64,000 bases of DNA from CBFDBF01 sp050291465 (GCA_050291465.1 JBNKJV010000005.1:151562-215561), one strand, 5' to 3'; counted from the stretch's first letter, positions 1 to 8,156 are shown. Notes: generated from the letters alone by a model not told the origin. Numbers and translations: made by a program.

Positions 1-240
1 GATCTTACCGAGGCCCGGTTTGGAAACGGGGTGATGGTCTCCATGACCCTGATCCGTTTCTACATGATGGCATTGAAGGCGGCCGGATATCTGGAAATGC
101 GATTGGGCGATTATCCATCCGCCATCACTCGCTTGGAGAAGGTCGCGGAACTGGATTCAAAGAACAGACTGGATGCCCAGGCGCTGATCGACGTGGCGCG
201 TGAGGCCATGAGCGAAGGGCGGACCGCGGTGTCACTATAG
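1..240 (+). CDS. TPR-like protein, C-terminal part (cut by window edge)
   Basis: The reading frame is open from base 1, so the start lies outside the window; about 79 residues are visible. The visible part is two amphipathic helices ending in a motif typical of tetratricopeptide repeats (YLEMRLGDYPSAITRLEKVAELD), followed by a short helical tail. The gene ends 48 bases before nifW on the same strand and probably belongs to the same nif transcription unit. A TPR would suggest a protein-protein contact role in nitrogenase assembly, but that is inference; I cannot name the family from this fragment. Confidence 0.6.
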   Translation, partial: DLTEARFGNGVMVSMTLIRFYMMALKAAGYLEMRLGDYPSAITRLEKVAELDSKNRLDAQALIDVAREAMSEGRTAVSL

Positions 241-288
241 GGCCGTCCTCGGGCATAACGGGAAAATTTATGACTTGGGAGAAAACCG

Positions 289-618
289 ATGGGTAGCAGT
301 GAGCTTGAACTGGATATGGAGGAACTCAGCAGTGCCGAGGAGTTCCTGGAGTATTTCGGAATCCCATATGAGCCTTCGATAGTGCATGTCAACCGGCTGC
401 ATATCCTGCAGCGTTTCCATGACTATATCGACGGCATCGATGTTTTGCCGCAAGACGTTGAGCAGCAACGGGAACTGTATGCCGGATTGCTGAACAGCGC
501 CTACAGCGATTTTGTTCATTCGGACGCGCGTACGGAGAAGGTGTTCAAGGTATTTCGGATGCATGAGCCGTTCAGCGTTCAGGTGTCCTTGAACGATCTG
601 ACGAAGCAGGTGGGATGA
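289..618 (+). CDS. nifW: Nitrogenase-stabilizing/protective protein NifW
   Basis: 109 residues, the usual length for NifW. The recognisable family core runs from about residue 12: LSSAEEFLEYFGIPYEPSI, then VNRLHILQRF, then a YSDFVHSDARTEKVFKVF block. NifW associates with the MoFe protein of nitrogenase and is thought to protect it or help its maturation, mainly under oxygen stress. The start ATG at 289 is preceded by GGGAGAAAACC. The stop is one base from the nifZ start, so the two are probably translationally coupled. nifW-nifZ-nifM is the Azotobacter-type order. Confidence 0.9.
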   Translation: MGSSELELDMEELSSAEEFLEYFGIPYEPSIVHVNRLHILQRFHDYIDGIDVLPQDVEQQRELYAGLLNSAYSDFVHSDARTEKVFKVFRMHEPFSVQVSLNDLTKQVG

Positions 619-619
619 C

Positions 620-1075
620 GTGCGACCGAAGTTTGAATATGGCGAAGCGGTGCGGGTGGTGCGTAATCTGCGCAACGACGGCACCTATCCGGGAGAACCC
701 AGGGGTCGTGTTCTGGTGCGCCGGGGCAGTGTCGGTTACGTGCGGGATGTGGGTACCTTTCTGCAGGATCAGCTGATCTATTCGGTAGATTTTATCGGCA
801 GTAACAGGATCGTGGGTTGTCGCGAGCAGGAACTGCAGCTCGAAAGCGATCCCTGGATCCCCAGCCGCTTCGAGTTCCGGGAGAAAGTGACCCCGAAAAT
901 GGCCCTTGCCATTGCCGGCGAAGTGATTGCCGGGCCTGGTGATGAGGGGGAGATCGAAAAGGTGCTGCGCGAACACGAAGGCGGCCCGCTTTATCATGTG
1001 CGTTTCAGCGGACGCACCCTGCAGGTCCCGGAGGGTGCGCTGGAGTCTCTGCAACCGGAGTCCGGAGAGGGGTAA
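620..1075 (+). CDS. nifZ: Nitrogen fixation protein NifZ
   Basis: 151 residues. The N-terminal part holds the NifZ signature: FEYGEAVRVVRNLRNDGTYPG, then RGSVGYVRDVGTFLQDQLIY and a VDF strand, a small beta-barrel fold. The C-terminal half (about 90-150) looks like a second, degenerate barrel and is longer than in minimal NifZ proteins. NifZ acts with chaperones in maturing the second P-cluster of the MoFe protein. It starts at GTG 620, one base after the nifW stop, and its TAA overlaps the nifM ATG (TAATG), so nifWZM reads as one operon. Confidence 0.88.
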   Translation: MRPKFEYGEAVRVVRNLRNDGTYPGEPRGRVLVRRGSVGYVRDVGTFLQDQLIYSVDFIGSNRIVGCREQELQLESDPWIPSRFEFREKVTPKMALAIAGEVIAGPGDEGEIEKVLREHEGGPLYHVRFSGRTLQVPEGALESLQPESGEG

Positions 1076-1953
1076 TGGTATTGGCCGATAAACAGCAGGA
1101 ATTCTCCGCGGAATTCAATTACCACCTGTTGCGTAATGCGCTGAATGAGTTCGGAAAGAATCTGGAACAGCTCAGTTCCGGGGAATATGAACAGGTCTAT
1201 CGCAAGGCGGTCAGGAGTTACGAGCTGGAGTCGTTGGTGCTCGCTTCGCCGCAGGCGGAGGGGCTGGTAATACCGGATGAGCAGTTGAATCAATCCATGA
1301 CCGGTGTCGCCGCACGCTATGACAGCCACGAGGAGTTTCTACAGGACCTGCAGACCAACGGCCTGGACGAGGACGGCCTGCGTCACGCGCTTTGCTGTGA
1401 ATTGATGTTCGACGCGGTAATGCAGCGGGTGGCGGCCGAGAGTGCGCCGGTCAGCGATGTGGATGTGCGTCTGTTTTATGAGATGCATCGGGAGCGATTC
1501 CAGCAGCCGGAGCGGAGGGTCGCCCGGCATATCCTGATAACGGTTAATCCGGATTTCCCGGAAAACACCCGGGAAGCCGCCCGTGCAAGGATGGAGCTGG
1601 TGGTGGAGAAGCTGGCCGGCCGCGCCAATCGTTTCCCCCAGTTCGCCAAACGTTACTCCGAGTGTCCCACGGCGATGGAGGAGGGCAGGCTCGGTGAGAT
1701 AAAGGCGGGTCAGCTTTACCCGGAATTGGACGCCGCGCTTTTTTCCATGGAAGAAGGGGAGGTTAGTGCGGTCATCGAGTCGGAAATGGGTTTTCACGTC
1801 CTGCTGTGCGAGAGGATCAAAGCGGCGAAACAGCTGCCGTTTGCCAGGGCGGAGCTGAAGATTCGTGAGATACTGGAGCAGCGTCACCGGCGCAGTTGTC
1901 AGAAGAACTGGTTGGCCGGACTGAAAGAGAAGTCGCGGATTTCCCTGTCCTGA
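1075..1953 (+). CDS. nifM: Peptidyl-prolyl cis-trans isomerase NifM (nitrogenase Fe protein maturation)
   Basis: 292 residues. An all-helical N-terminal half (about 1-135) is followed by a parvulin-type PPIase domain (about 150-270) with RVARHILITV, an ECPTAMEEGRLGEIKAGQLYPELDAALF-like core read in pieces, and ESEMGFHVLLCE. No signal peptide is present, so unlike SurA/PrsA it is cytoplasmic, as known for NifM. NifM is needed to fold and activate the Fe protein NifH in Azotobacter and Klebsiella. The ATG overlaps the nifZ stop. Its position directly after nifZ supports NifM over a generic parvulin. Confidence 0.88.
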   Translation: MVLADKQQEFSAEFNYHLLRNALNEFGKNLEQLSSGEYEQVYRKAVRSYELESLVLASPQAEGLVIPDEQLNQSMTGVAARYDSHEEFLQDLQTNGLDEDGLRHALCCELMFDAVMQRVAAESAPVSDVDVRLFYEMHRERFQQPERRVARHILITVNPDFPENTREAARARMELVVEKLAGRANRFPQFAKRYSECPTAMEEGRLGEIKAGQLYPELDAALFSMEEGEVSAVIESEMGFHVLLCERIKAAKQLPFARAELKIREILEQRHRRSCQKNWLAGLKEKSRISLS

Positions 1954-1990
1954 CCGGTTGCTGTAGCGGAAAGGGGGCTCGTCGTACTCT

Positions 1991-2923
1991 ATGATTTTCG
2001 AAGATATCGCCTGGCTGGAGCACGCCGTAGCTGAAGAGATAAAAGGACGCCTGCCCACCGGTGTTCAACCGCGGTCAGCGGTAAAGGGGCCGCGTCGCAG
2101 CGCCCTGATGGTTTCCGCCCATCGGGTGAAGCATCTGAACAAGCTGGACCAACTGGCTGCCGATCTGGCCATCATCAACCTTGAAGACGGGGTGGCGCCG
2201 GAAGAAAAGCCCCGGGCGCGGGCGTTGGCGGCGCTGTTCGTGGCCGAGGCCAGGGAAGTGCGCAGCGAATTGGTGGTGCGGGTGAACCCTCTGGGTGAAG
2301 GTGGCGAGGAGGATATCGCGCTTATCAACCGGGCAGTGCCGGATGCCATCCGTATCCCCAAGGTGCGAACTGCGGAAGAGGTGGCGCGGGTCTGTGACCT
2401 GGTGGATCCGGCAATCAGGATTCATCTCTCCATCGAAACCGGCGCGGCGTTGCGCGATCTTCCTCTGTTGCGGGTGGAAGAGCGGGTGGATACGGCGTAT
2501 CTGGGTATCCTGGATCTCTGCGCGGACCTGGGTCTGCCCCAGTCGATCATTACGCCGGACAACCCCACGGCCCGGTATCTGTTATCCCGTTTTCTCGTGG
2601 ATGCGCGGATCGCCGGTTTTCACCCGGTTTCGTTCGTGTTCCAGGAGTATAGGGATCTGGACACCTTCGAACAGTGGTGCCGCCTGGAAAGACGCATGGG
2701 TTTCCCGGCCAAGGGCTGTATCTCACCGGGTCAGGTGGAGGTGGCCAACCGGGTTTTCGCCCCCGACGCCGATGAGCTGGAACGGGCCAGGGCCATCGTG
2801 GACTGTTTCCAGGTGGAAGCGGCGAAGGGCAATACCGGTTTCGTGCACGAGCAGTACGGCTTCATCGACGAACCCATCTACCGGGGCGCGTTGGCGGTGC
2901 TGGGTAGGCAGGGGCCGGGTTAA
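1991..2923 (+). CDS. CitE-like lyase of the HpcH/HpaI aldolase family
   Basis: 310 residues with the CitE-type TIM barrel: RSALMVSAHRVKHLNKL at about 36, INLEDGVAPEEK (metal and CoA site), VRVNPLG, IRIPKVRTAEEV, IHLSIETGAAL and GFPAKGCISPGQVEVANRVF near the C-terminus. Family members cleave CoA thioesters such as citryl-, citramalyl- or malyl-CoA. No citrate lyase alpha or gamma subunit lies nearby, so it is more likely a stand-alone CoA lyase. It follows nifM by 38 bases on the same strand and may be co-transcribed. A link to homocitrate or acetyl-CoA supply for nitrogenase is only a guess. Confidence 0.8.
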   Translation: MIFEDIAWLEHAVAEEIKGRLPTGVQPRSAVKGPRRSALMVSAHRVKHLNKLDQLAADLAIINLEDGVAPEEKPRARALAALFVAEAREVRSELVVRVNPLGEGGEEDIALINRAVPDAIRIPKVRTAEEVARVCDLVDPAIRIHLSIETGAALRDLPLLRVEERVDTAYLGILDLCADLGLPQSIITPDNPTARYLLSRFLVDARIAGFHPVSFVFQEYRDLDTFEQWCRLERRMGFPAKGCISPGQVEVANRVFAPDADELERARAIVDCFQVEAAKGNTGFVHEQYGFIDEPIYRGALAVLGRQGPG

Positions 2924-2957
2924 ATGCGATTCCAATTCCTACGGTATTCTTCGTCAC

Positions 2958-2985
2958 TTGACTAAACTGACCGGTCAACTATACT
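2958..2985 (+). promoter_or_regulatory. Promoter of the tetR-family gene, apparently leaderless
   Basis: TTGACT (2958-2963) and TATACT (2980-2985) are separated by 16 bases, a strong sigma-70 match. Transcription would begin near 2992, so the ATG at 2993 lies at the very 5' end of the message. No Shine-Dalgarno sequence precedes it. The TGACCGGTCA operator fills the spacer, so repressor binding would block RNA polymerase directly. Confidence 0.6.
2962..2981. promoter_or_regulatory. TetR-family operator, copy 1
   Basis: A 20-bp sequence with the perfect palindromic core TGACCGGTCA (2968-2977). An identical 20-bp copy occurs at 3612-3631, after the gene. Placement between the -35 and -10 boxes of the regulator gene argues for autorepression. 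Confidence 0.7.
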
Positions 2986-2992
2986 GGTGCGC

Positions 2993-3595
2993 ATGATCGC
3001 CGAGACCGATACCAGACAGCGTATCTTGAAAAGCGCCCGTGACCTTTTCTATGCCCACAGCTATTTCGATGTGGGTGTGGCGGCGATCTGCGAGGCCGCC
3101 GGGGTGAAGAAGGGAAGCTTCTATCACTTCTTTCCTTCAAAACTGGATCTGACGCTGGCGGTAATCGATGAGTATCTGGCGGAATTCAGACAACAGATCT
3201 TTGAGAAGGCCTTTGCCAGGGAGATCCCACCTCTACAGCGTCTGTCGCGCATGATCGAACTGGCTTACGGGTTTCAGAAAGGGGTTTGTGATGAAACCGG
3301 CCATACCCTGGGCTGCCCTTTCGGCAATCTGGCCAGCGAACTGAGTACCAAGGAGGAGGTGATTCGCAAAAAGGTGGTTCGGGTGTTCGCCAACATGGAG
3401 CAGACCCTCCGGGACACTCTGCAGGAGGCCGCACAGCAGGGGGAACTGCCCGGGGTTGATCTGGAAGCCACGGCCAAGGCCATGACGGCCTATGTGGAAG
3501 GCGTCATGTTAATGGCAAAAACCCAGAACGATCCGGAGGTGATTCGTAATCTCGGCCCTGCCGTGGTGGACCTTCGTATCATGGAGGGGGAGTGA
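2993..3595 (+). CDS. TetR/AcrR family transcriptional repressor
   Basis: About 200 residues. The N-terminal helix-turn-helix domain (about 5-55) reads RQRILKSARDLFYAHSYFD, VAAICEAAGVKKGSFYHFFPSK, the classic TetR_N pattern; the rest is the helical ligand and dimer domain. I place the start at ATG 2993, not GTG 2987, because the promoter boxes put the transcript start near 2992. Two identical palindromes flank the gene, one in its own promoter and one before the AhpD-like gene, so it probably represses both. The inducer is unknown; a reactive electrophile or thiol-active compound would fit the target gene. Confidence 0.85.
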   Translation: MIAETDTRQRILKSARDLFYAHSYFDVGVAAICEAAGVKKGSFYHFFPSKLDLTLAVIDEYLAEFRQQIFEKAFAREIPPLQRLSRMIELAYGFQKGVCDETGHTLGCPFGNLASELSTKEEVIRKKVVRVFANMEQTLRDTLQEAAQQGELPGVDLEATAKAMTAYVEGVMLMAKTQNDPEVIRNLGPAVVDLRIMEGE

Positions 3596-3611
3596 AAAAA
3601 TTTGTCCCCAT

Positions 3612-3631
3612 CTAAACTGACCGGTCAACTA
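3612..3631. promoter_or_regulatory. TetR-family operator, copy 2
   Basis: Identical over 20 bp to the copy at 2962-2981, with the core TGACCGGTCA at 3618-3627. It lies 17 bases after the repressor stop and about 97 bases before the AhpD-like gene, so it probably controls that gene. I do not see well-spaced promoter boxes around this copy. Confidence 0.65.
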
Positions 3632-3727
3632 ATTTCCCTTGCCCGGAGCGGGCAGGGACAGTGAAGCCGTTACCGCGAAAGCGGAAACATGATTTGTGTG
3701 TAGCCCATAAACCCTAAGGAGAAACAG

Positions 3728-4258
3728 ATGTCACTACTCAACACAGTTAATCCGGAACAGGCGGAAGGCACCGTTGCCGCGATCTATCGCCAGGCCGGCC
3801 AGATGATGGGATTCGTGCCCAACGCTTTACGACTGGACAGCGTCAATCCCGCTCATATGGAGCGCCATTGGGCCGGTATCGGTGAGGCGGTGAGTCATCC
3901 GACCTTGTCGCGGAAACTGTTCACCATGATTCGTCTGCTGGTTTCGGAGATTCATCGTTGCGACTACTGCATCGGTATGAATGCGGCGATGCTGATGAAC
4001 GGAGAGGGCATGTCGCGGGAGGATATCGACCGCCTTGCCACCGACCCCGGGAGCGCGCCCCTGAATCCGAAGGAGCGGGCCTTGCTGTTGTTCGCGTTGG
4101 ACGCGGTCAGGGATTCCAACGGGGTCACCGCGGAGCAGGTGGAGGCGTTGCGCGAGGCCGGCTGCAGCGACCGGGAGATCTTCGACGTCACCGTACACGC
4201 CAGTCAGATGGTTGCCGGAGACATAATGCTTAACACCTTCAAGGTACAACCGGACTGA
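3728..4258 (+). CDS. AhpD-like carboxymuconolactone decarboxylase family protein (peroxidase-related)
   Basis: 176 residues. The CMD/AhpD helical fold is clear: PNALRLDSVNPAHMERHW, then EIHRCDYCIGMNAAML with the redox CxxC pair and its following acceptor region, and a C-terminal DREIFDVTVHASQM helix. Members act as thiol-dependent peroxidases or reductases, usually as trimers in the cytoplasm. The ATG has a good ribosome site (AAGGAGAAACAG). The gene follows the TetR repressor and carries a copy of its operator upstream, so it is likely derepressed by the ligand of that regulator. The natural substrate cannot be read from the sequence. Confidence 0.85.
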   Translation: MSLLNTVNPEQAEGTVAAIYRQAGQMMGFVPNALRLDSVNPAHMERHWAGIGEAVSHPTLSRKLFTMIRLLVSEIHRCDYCIGMNAAMLMNGEGMSREDIDRLATDPGSAPLNPKERALLLFALDAVRDSNGVTAEQVEALREAGCSDREIFDVTVHASQMVAGDIMLNTFKVQPD

Positions 4259-4277
4259 GAACCGGACACCTCGTGTC

Positions 4278-4306
4278 GCGCAGGGTGGGCATGGCCCGCC
4301 CTGCGC
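4278..4306. terminator. Strong hairpin between convergent genes
   Basis: A 13-bp stem (4278-4290 with 4294-4306, one G-U pair) with a 3-base ATG loop sits between the 3' ends of the AhpD-like gene and the minus-strand gene at 4326. There is no T-tract on either side, so it is a terminator-like or transcript-end-stabilising hairpin rather than a textbook intrinsic terminator. Confidence 0.5.
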
Positions 4307-4325
4307 CATTAGGGGTCGTTAGCCG

Positions 4326-4742
4326 TTACTCGGGGAAGATCTCGGAGGCGACGGACGGGTAGCGTTTTTTCAGCGCCTCAAAGTACTCCGGTCCGTCCAG
4401 GCATTCCAGGTTCTCCGGTTCGCTGCAAGGGATCTCCACCACCGTCCAGACTCCGTTCTGAACCTGCAGAAGTGCGGATAGACTTTCGTAGTGGTTCATG
4501 CCGTCAGGAGACTGGGGCTGTGTCTGCACCCACGCCCATCCGTCCTTGACCTTTAGATGGTCGACGACAAAAATCACATCCAGGCCGTGCATCTGTTTCA
4601 CTTCCCGGCGCAGGGTGTCGAGCACCTGTTTCCTTAACGGATCTCCCGGCAAGGGAGTAAGGTCGGACTCGGAGGTCTGCACCGCAAGGCATTGAAGGCT
4701 AAAAACAAATATAGCGAGGGTTAAGATCACCCGGCTTTTCAT
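4326..4742 (-). CDS. Exported hypothetical protein
   Basis: 138 residues from the ATG at 4742, chosen because it starts a clear signal peptide (MKSRVILTLAIFVFSLQCLA) that longer starts would bury. The mature part is a small alpha/beta domain with VIFVVDHLKVKDGWAWVQTQP and SALLQVQNGVWTVVEIPC; two cysteines (in EIPCSEPENLEC) could form a disulfide. The pattern of a strand rich in Trp after KVKDGWAW resembles NTF2-like or DUF4440-type secreted domains, but I do not recognise a named family. It stands alone and converges on the AhpD-like gene. Function unknown. Confidence 0.65.
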   Translation of the reverse strand: MKSRVILTLAIFVFSLQCLAVQTSESDLTPLPGDPLRKQVLDTLRREVKQMHGLDVIFVVDHLKVKDGWAWVQTQPQSPDGMNHYESLSALLQVQNGVWTVVEIPCSEPENLECLDGPEYFEALKKRYPSVASEIFPE

Positions 4743-5060
4743 GGTCGTCTGGCTCCAGGTTGTTTTATGAGATTGGAAACAGTTTTGATTCCTAACCTCT
4801 AACAGATTCATATCTTTTGTACTATTCTATAGCGAGCTTCATCATTATGTCGTAATCGGAGCTCAATTGCCCTGCACGGATATAAGGCGATCCCCGGATT
4901 GCTCGGATGTGTGGGGCCTCGAGGGATTATAGACCGCGCATCCCCCTCGGAGGGTTGAAAGCCTCCGTCGCGGTTCCGCCTCGTGGCGCAGGCAGGGGAT
5001 ATCGCAGTGCACATTCTTCATTGAAGAAGAACGGAAATTCAGACAGCGGAGGTTCGTGCC
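4743..5060. other. Gene-free divergent intergenic region
   Basis: 318 bases between two divergent genes for exported proteins. On the minus strand TTACGA (4850-4855) and TATAGA (4826-4831), 18 bases apart, could be a promoter for the gene at 4742. A small hairpin CGGAGG/CCTCCG lies at 4948-4967. I see no convincing promoter for the plus-strand protease and no open frame with coding character. Confidence 0.4.
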
Positions 5061-7385
5061 ATGCTTGCCTATTCATGGAAGAGTATTATTGTTGCATTTC
5101 TGATCACCCTGGTTTCCCTGGTTCCGGTATCGCCCTCCTTCGGTCATTCGGGAGATGTCCTGTCCGCCTGGTCCGTAACCACTCCGACTATAGATGGTAC
5201 TATTTCCACGGGAGAATGGGTGGATGCGGCGGTTGTTGATTTCACGCTCAGTTATTGCGAGGAGGAGCATGACGTCACCCTGTACGTGAAGAACGATGAA
5301 ACCTATCTCTATCTAGCGGTTGTGGTTCGGGATGAAGAGTATTCGAATCTGGCGGAAATGGGCCATGATTTCGCCAACTTCTACTTCGACAACAACAACA
5401 ACGGGGCGACCGATGTGGGGGAGGACGGTCTGGCGATTCGGTTCGATAACACCGTATTCGAAGATACCTATAACCCCAACGGCGTGAACGGATGGTCATA
5501 TAGCGACGATTCCGACGGCGGCAGCAACGACCTGGTGGGTGCGGTCACCCATACCAATCCCGTGCCGGATGGCGTTGGTGATTACACATTCGAATATCGA
5601 CATCCCCTCGACTCCGCCGATGATGCGCATGATTTCAGCCTGAGTGAAGGCGATATCGTTGGCTTTCGGTTTTCGTTTCCGGATGGCGAAGCCCCCTGCC
5701 AACCCGTGGGCTATCATTGGCCGTCGTCTTCCCCCTCGGGGTATGCGGATATAATGATCGCCTCCGAGCCCTATCTGAAGCTTCTATTCGTTCCTTTGGG
5801 ATGGAGTAATACGCAGGAGGAGTTCGAGGCTCAGGCTGATACTCAAATCGGATTTTTTGTGGACGCCATCCCCCTGAGCGCCTGCCCCGAGAAGATTGCC
5901 ATTGCGAAACTGGATGTGGCGACAGAGAATTTCGCCGCCTTTACCTGTTCCGCCATAACCTGCGGCGTAAACACTATTCAGCCGTTTGTTACTTCGTTGG
6001 GGATAAACGCGGCGGATTACGACATCATCGTCGGCCTTACGGAGGACTCACCCTGTCCGCCGACCGCGGGGTGTAGTAACGGCTCCGATACTATCTGGGT
6101 TGAAACCGATTACGATTCAGTTGCCGCCCATGAGATCGGCCACATATACGGTCTGGAAGACGAGTACTGCAGCAACGCTGCCGGATCGGTGGACTGCAGA
6201 TGTAATGATGGAGATCAGGGCGGTTGCGGGGATACGGGTGGCGATGGAGACGCTACCGGCGACATCAACTATCTTCATGCGGAAAGCGCCCCGCATGCAT
6301 GTGATTGCCCCCCTGACGGTTCAGACGACTCCAGCGGAGCACCCTGTTGCAATACCGCCTTCTGGAGCAGTTGCGCCGATGTCGATTACGGTATCTGCTG
6401 CCGAGGCAACTACAACAGTACGGGCGGCGTGGCGATAATGTCCTATGCCAATGCTGAGGACAGGTTCCCCGGTACGCGCGCCTTTGATGCCCATAGTGTT
6501 GACTATTTTGCCGGCATTGCCGATCTCAATTGCCATTCTCCGGAAAAGCCGATAGTCAAACGTGTTATCGATGTAAACCTTTCCGTTTATCAGGACGGCA
6601 GGGTGGAGGAAGAGCGTATCACCCTCACGGCCGGAAGGCCGACGAAGTATATGCAGGGTGGGAAGGACTATACGGTTTCGGTGCTCGATAAGGGTGGGAA
6701 GGTCTTGTGGTCACGTTCCTTTAATGTCTACTTTGATTACAGCGGTCCGGTGTATGACGGAAAAGACTATTCGGACGTGAAATACGCAAAGGTTCCCGTT
6801 CACTTTAAGATTCCCTACACCCGCACCGCGCGGACGTTGAAACTGAACCGCGGGAAGAAGACGCTTTACACAAGAACCCTGGATTTCTGCAACAAAAACG
6901 GACGCTGTGATAAGACGGAAAACTATCTGACCTGTCCGCAGGACTGCCCGATGAAGGAGAAGGATGGGTTATGTCTGAACCGCGCCGATGGTATATGCGA
7001 TCCGGACTGCCGAGAAGGTGTGGACCAGGACTGCAGGGGTAAGTGCGGAAATCGTGTCTGTAATGTTAAAGAAAACCATGGCAATTGCCCGAAGGATTGT
7101 CCCTCGGGTGGGAAGGACGGATATTGCGACAAGGTGAAAGACGGGCGTTGCGATCCTGATTGTAAGAAGGGTGAAGATCCGGATTGCCGTCGTGTGTCTT
7201 GCGGTGACGGCAAGTGTTCCTCCGTTTCGAACATTGCCGACCGCTTCAAAGGGGAGAATTATGGTAACTGCAAGCGCGATTGTCCTTCCGGAGGAAAAGA
7301 CGGATATTGCGACAAGGTGAAAGACGGGCGTTGCGATCCTGACTGTAAAAAGGGCGAGGATCCGGATTGCAGGAAGAAAGAGTAA
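5061..7385 (+). CDS. Secreted metzincin-like metalloprotease with CBM9-like and Cys-rich repeat domains
   Basis: 774 residues. A signal peptide (1 to about 29, ending SPSFGHS) is followed by a CBM9/DOMON-like beta-sandwich (about 35-235: TIDGTISTGEW, LYVKNDETYLYLAVVV, FYFDNNNNGATDVGEDG). A metallopeptidase domain follows with AAHEIGHIYGLEDEY (HEIGH at 357-361) and a downstream VAIMSYAN Met-turn near 457, the metzincin hallmark. A linker and beta domain (about 500-610) precede a Cys-rich tail (about 612-774) of CxxDCP and GKDGYCDKVKDGRCDPDC repeats. The tail probably binds calcium or anchors the protein; this is inference. A strong terminator follows, so it is monocistronic. The domain combination is unusual. 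Confidence 0.75.
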   Translation: MLAYSWKSIIVAFLITLVSLVPVSPSFGHSGDVLSAWSVTTPTIDGTISTGEWVDAAVVDFTLSYCEEEHDVTLYVKNDETYLYLAVVVRDEEYSNLAEMGHDFANFYFDNNNNGATDVGEDGLAIRFDNTVFEDTYNPNGVNGWSYSDDSDGGSNDLVGAVTHTNPVPDGVGDYTFEYRHPLDSADDAHDFSLSEGDIVGFRFSFPDGEAPCQPVGYHWPSSSPSGYADIMIASEPYLKLLFVPLGWSNTQEEFEAQADTQIGFFVDAIPLSACPEKIAIAKLDVATENFAAFTCSAITCGVNTIQPFVTSLGINAADYDIIVGLTEDSPCPPTAGCSNGSDTIWVETDYDSVAAHEIGHIYGLEDEYCSNAAGSVDCRCNDGDQGGCGDTGGDGDATGDINYLHAESAPHACDCPPDGSDDSSGAPCCNTAFWSSCADVDYGICCRGNYNSTGGVAIMSYANAEDRFPGTRAFDAHSVDYFAGIADLNCHSPEKPIVKRVIDVNLSVYQDGRVEEERITLTAGRPTKYMQGGKDYTVSVLDKGGKVLWSRSFNVYFDYSGPVYDGKDYSDVKYAKVPVHFKIPYTRTARTLKLNRGKKTLYTRTLDFCNKNGRCDKTENYLTCPQDCPMKEKDGLCLNRADGICDPDCREGVDQDCRGKCGNRVCNVKENHGNCPKDCPSGGKDGYCDKVKDGRCDPDCKKGEDPDCRRVSCGDGKCSSVSNIADRFKGENYGNCKRDCPSGGKDGYCDKVKDGRCDPDCKKGEDPDCRKKE
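7101..7371 (+). repeat. Internal near-identical repeat in the protease C-terminus
   Basis: About 88 bases at 7101-7189 recur at 7281-7369 with only a few, mostly synonymous, differences; both encode SGGKDGYCDKVKDGRCDPDC and a following KKGEDPDCR. The low nucleotide divergence points to a recent in-frame duplication or gene conversion within the Cys-rich tail. Confidence 0.75.
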
Positions 7386-7426
7386 AGGGACTGGCAACAG
7401 AACTGTTCCTGCGGTTGTGCTGAGCC

Positions 7427-7484
7427 GGGGACGGAGAATAAGTAGTCCTGTAAACCGGGGCTTTTGTTCTCTGTCCCCTTTTTT
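7427..7484 (+). terminator. Rho-independent terminator of the protease gene
   Basis: A 12-bp stem, 7427-7438 (GGGGACGGAGAA) with 7467-7478 (TTCTCTGTCCCC), one G-U pair, encloses a 28-base loop and is followed by six T residues. It lies 41 bases after the protease stop. Confidence 0.7.
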
Positions 7485-7535
7485 GTATTGAGGTAGCGGT
7501 TTGCTTTCCGGTTTTGTAACGGTCTTTCGGACAGG

Positions 7536-8054
7536 TCAGGGTTTGTCACCCTTGGTTCTGAATAACTCCCACAGTTTGCGACCATCGGTGTGTTCCGAAG
7601 GTATTAGATTAACTAAAAGCAATATGGCATTGACCACTGTGAAGACGAACGCGAATAGATCCAGGAACCGGAAGCCGGTGGTTTGAAACAAGAACAGATA
7701 GATGGATGTGGCAAGCAGGACGATTATCTGGGCGACGATGCCGCCGCCATAAAACCCATAGCGCATGACCAGGGAGTCCGGTTCGTCGGCAACACACCAG
7801 CCGCCTGAGCCTGTTATCAGTATGGCATACACCCTGCTTCCGGATATCATTGCGGCGAGCGCGTGGCCGAACTCGTGAATCAGGATAAGCGTGGTATAGG
7901 CGAGCGCCAGGGGCAAGGTGGTCTTCCAGGTCAGGTCGCCAAGAAACAACGCAATGAATAAGCCGCCGACGGGAAAGGACCAATGGATCAGGACCGGAAT
8001 CCTGCCGAAATGGAAAGGACCGAGATATCCCTTTTTAGGAATTCGTGTCCGCAT
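7536..8054 (-). CDS. M50-type (site-2 protease-like) membrane metalloprotease
   Basis: 172 residues with four to five hydrophobic segments. The zinc motif HEFGHALAAM (HExxH) lies in the second membrane segment at about residue 61, as in small M50 proteins; the Asn/Asp third ligand would lie in the later LDLFAFVFTVVNAILLLVNLIP segment, which contains the NxxPxxxxDG-like NLIPSEHTDG pattern. Such proteases cut membrane substrates, but this protein lacks PDZ and CBS domains, so no substrate can be named. It ends near the protease terminator and has no obvious partner; the kinase gene 100 bases away is also on the minus strand. Confidence 0.8.
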   Translation of the reverse strand: MRTRIPKKGYLGPFHFGRIPVLIHWSFPVGGLFIALFLGDLTWKTTLPLALAYTTLILIHEFGHALAAMISGSRVYAILITGSGGWCVADEPDSLVMRYGFYGGGIVAQIIVLLATSIYLFLFQTTGFRFLDLFAFVFTVVNAILLLVNLIPSEHTDGRKLWELFRTKGDKP

Positions 8055-8156
8055 ATCCTGGGGAGATGTAAGTCAAGGGGATGATCCGCCGGGCCAGGGA
8101 AAGGTTTTTCAAAGTTGACTTTTGCCAACGCGAAGGAGCCATATAAGGATATCATC

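Noticed and set aside
2987..2989. GTG start for the tetR-family gene
   Set aside because: It lies upstream of the predicted transcript start given the well-spaced TTGACT/TATACT boxes; ATG 2993 fits better.
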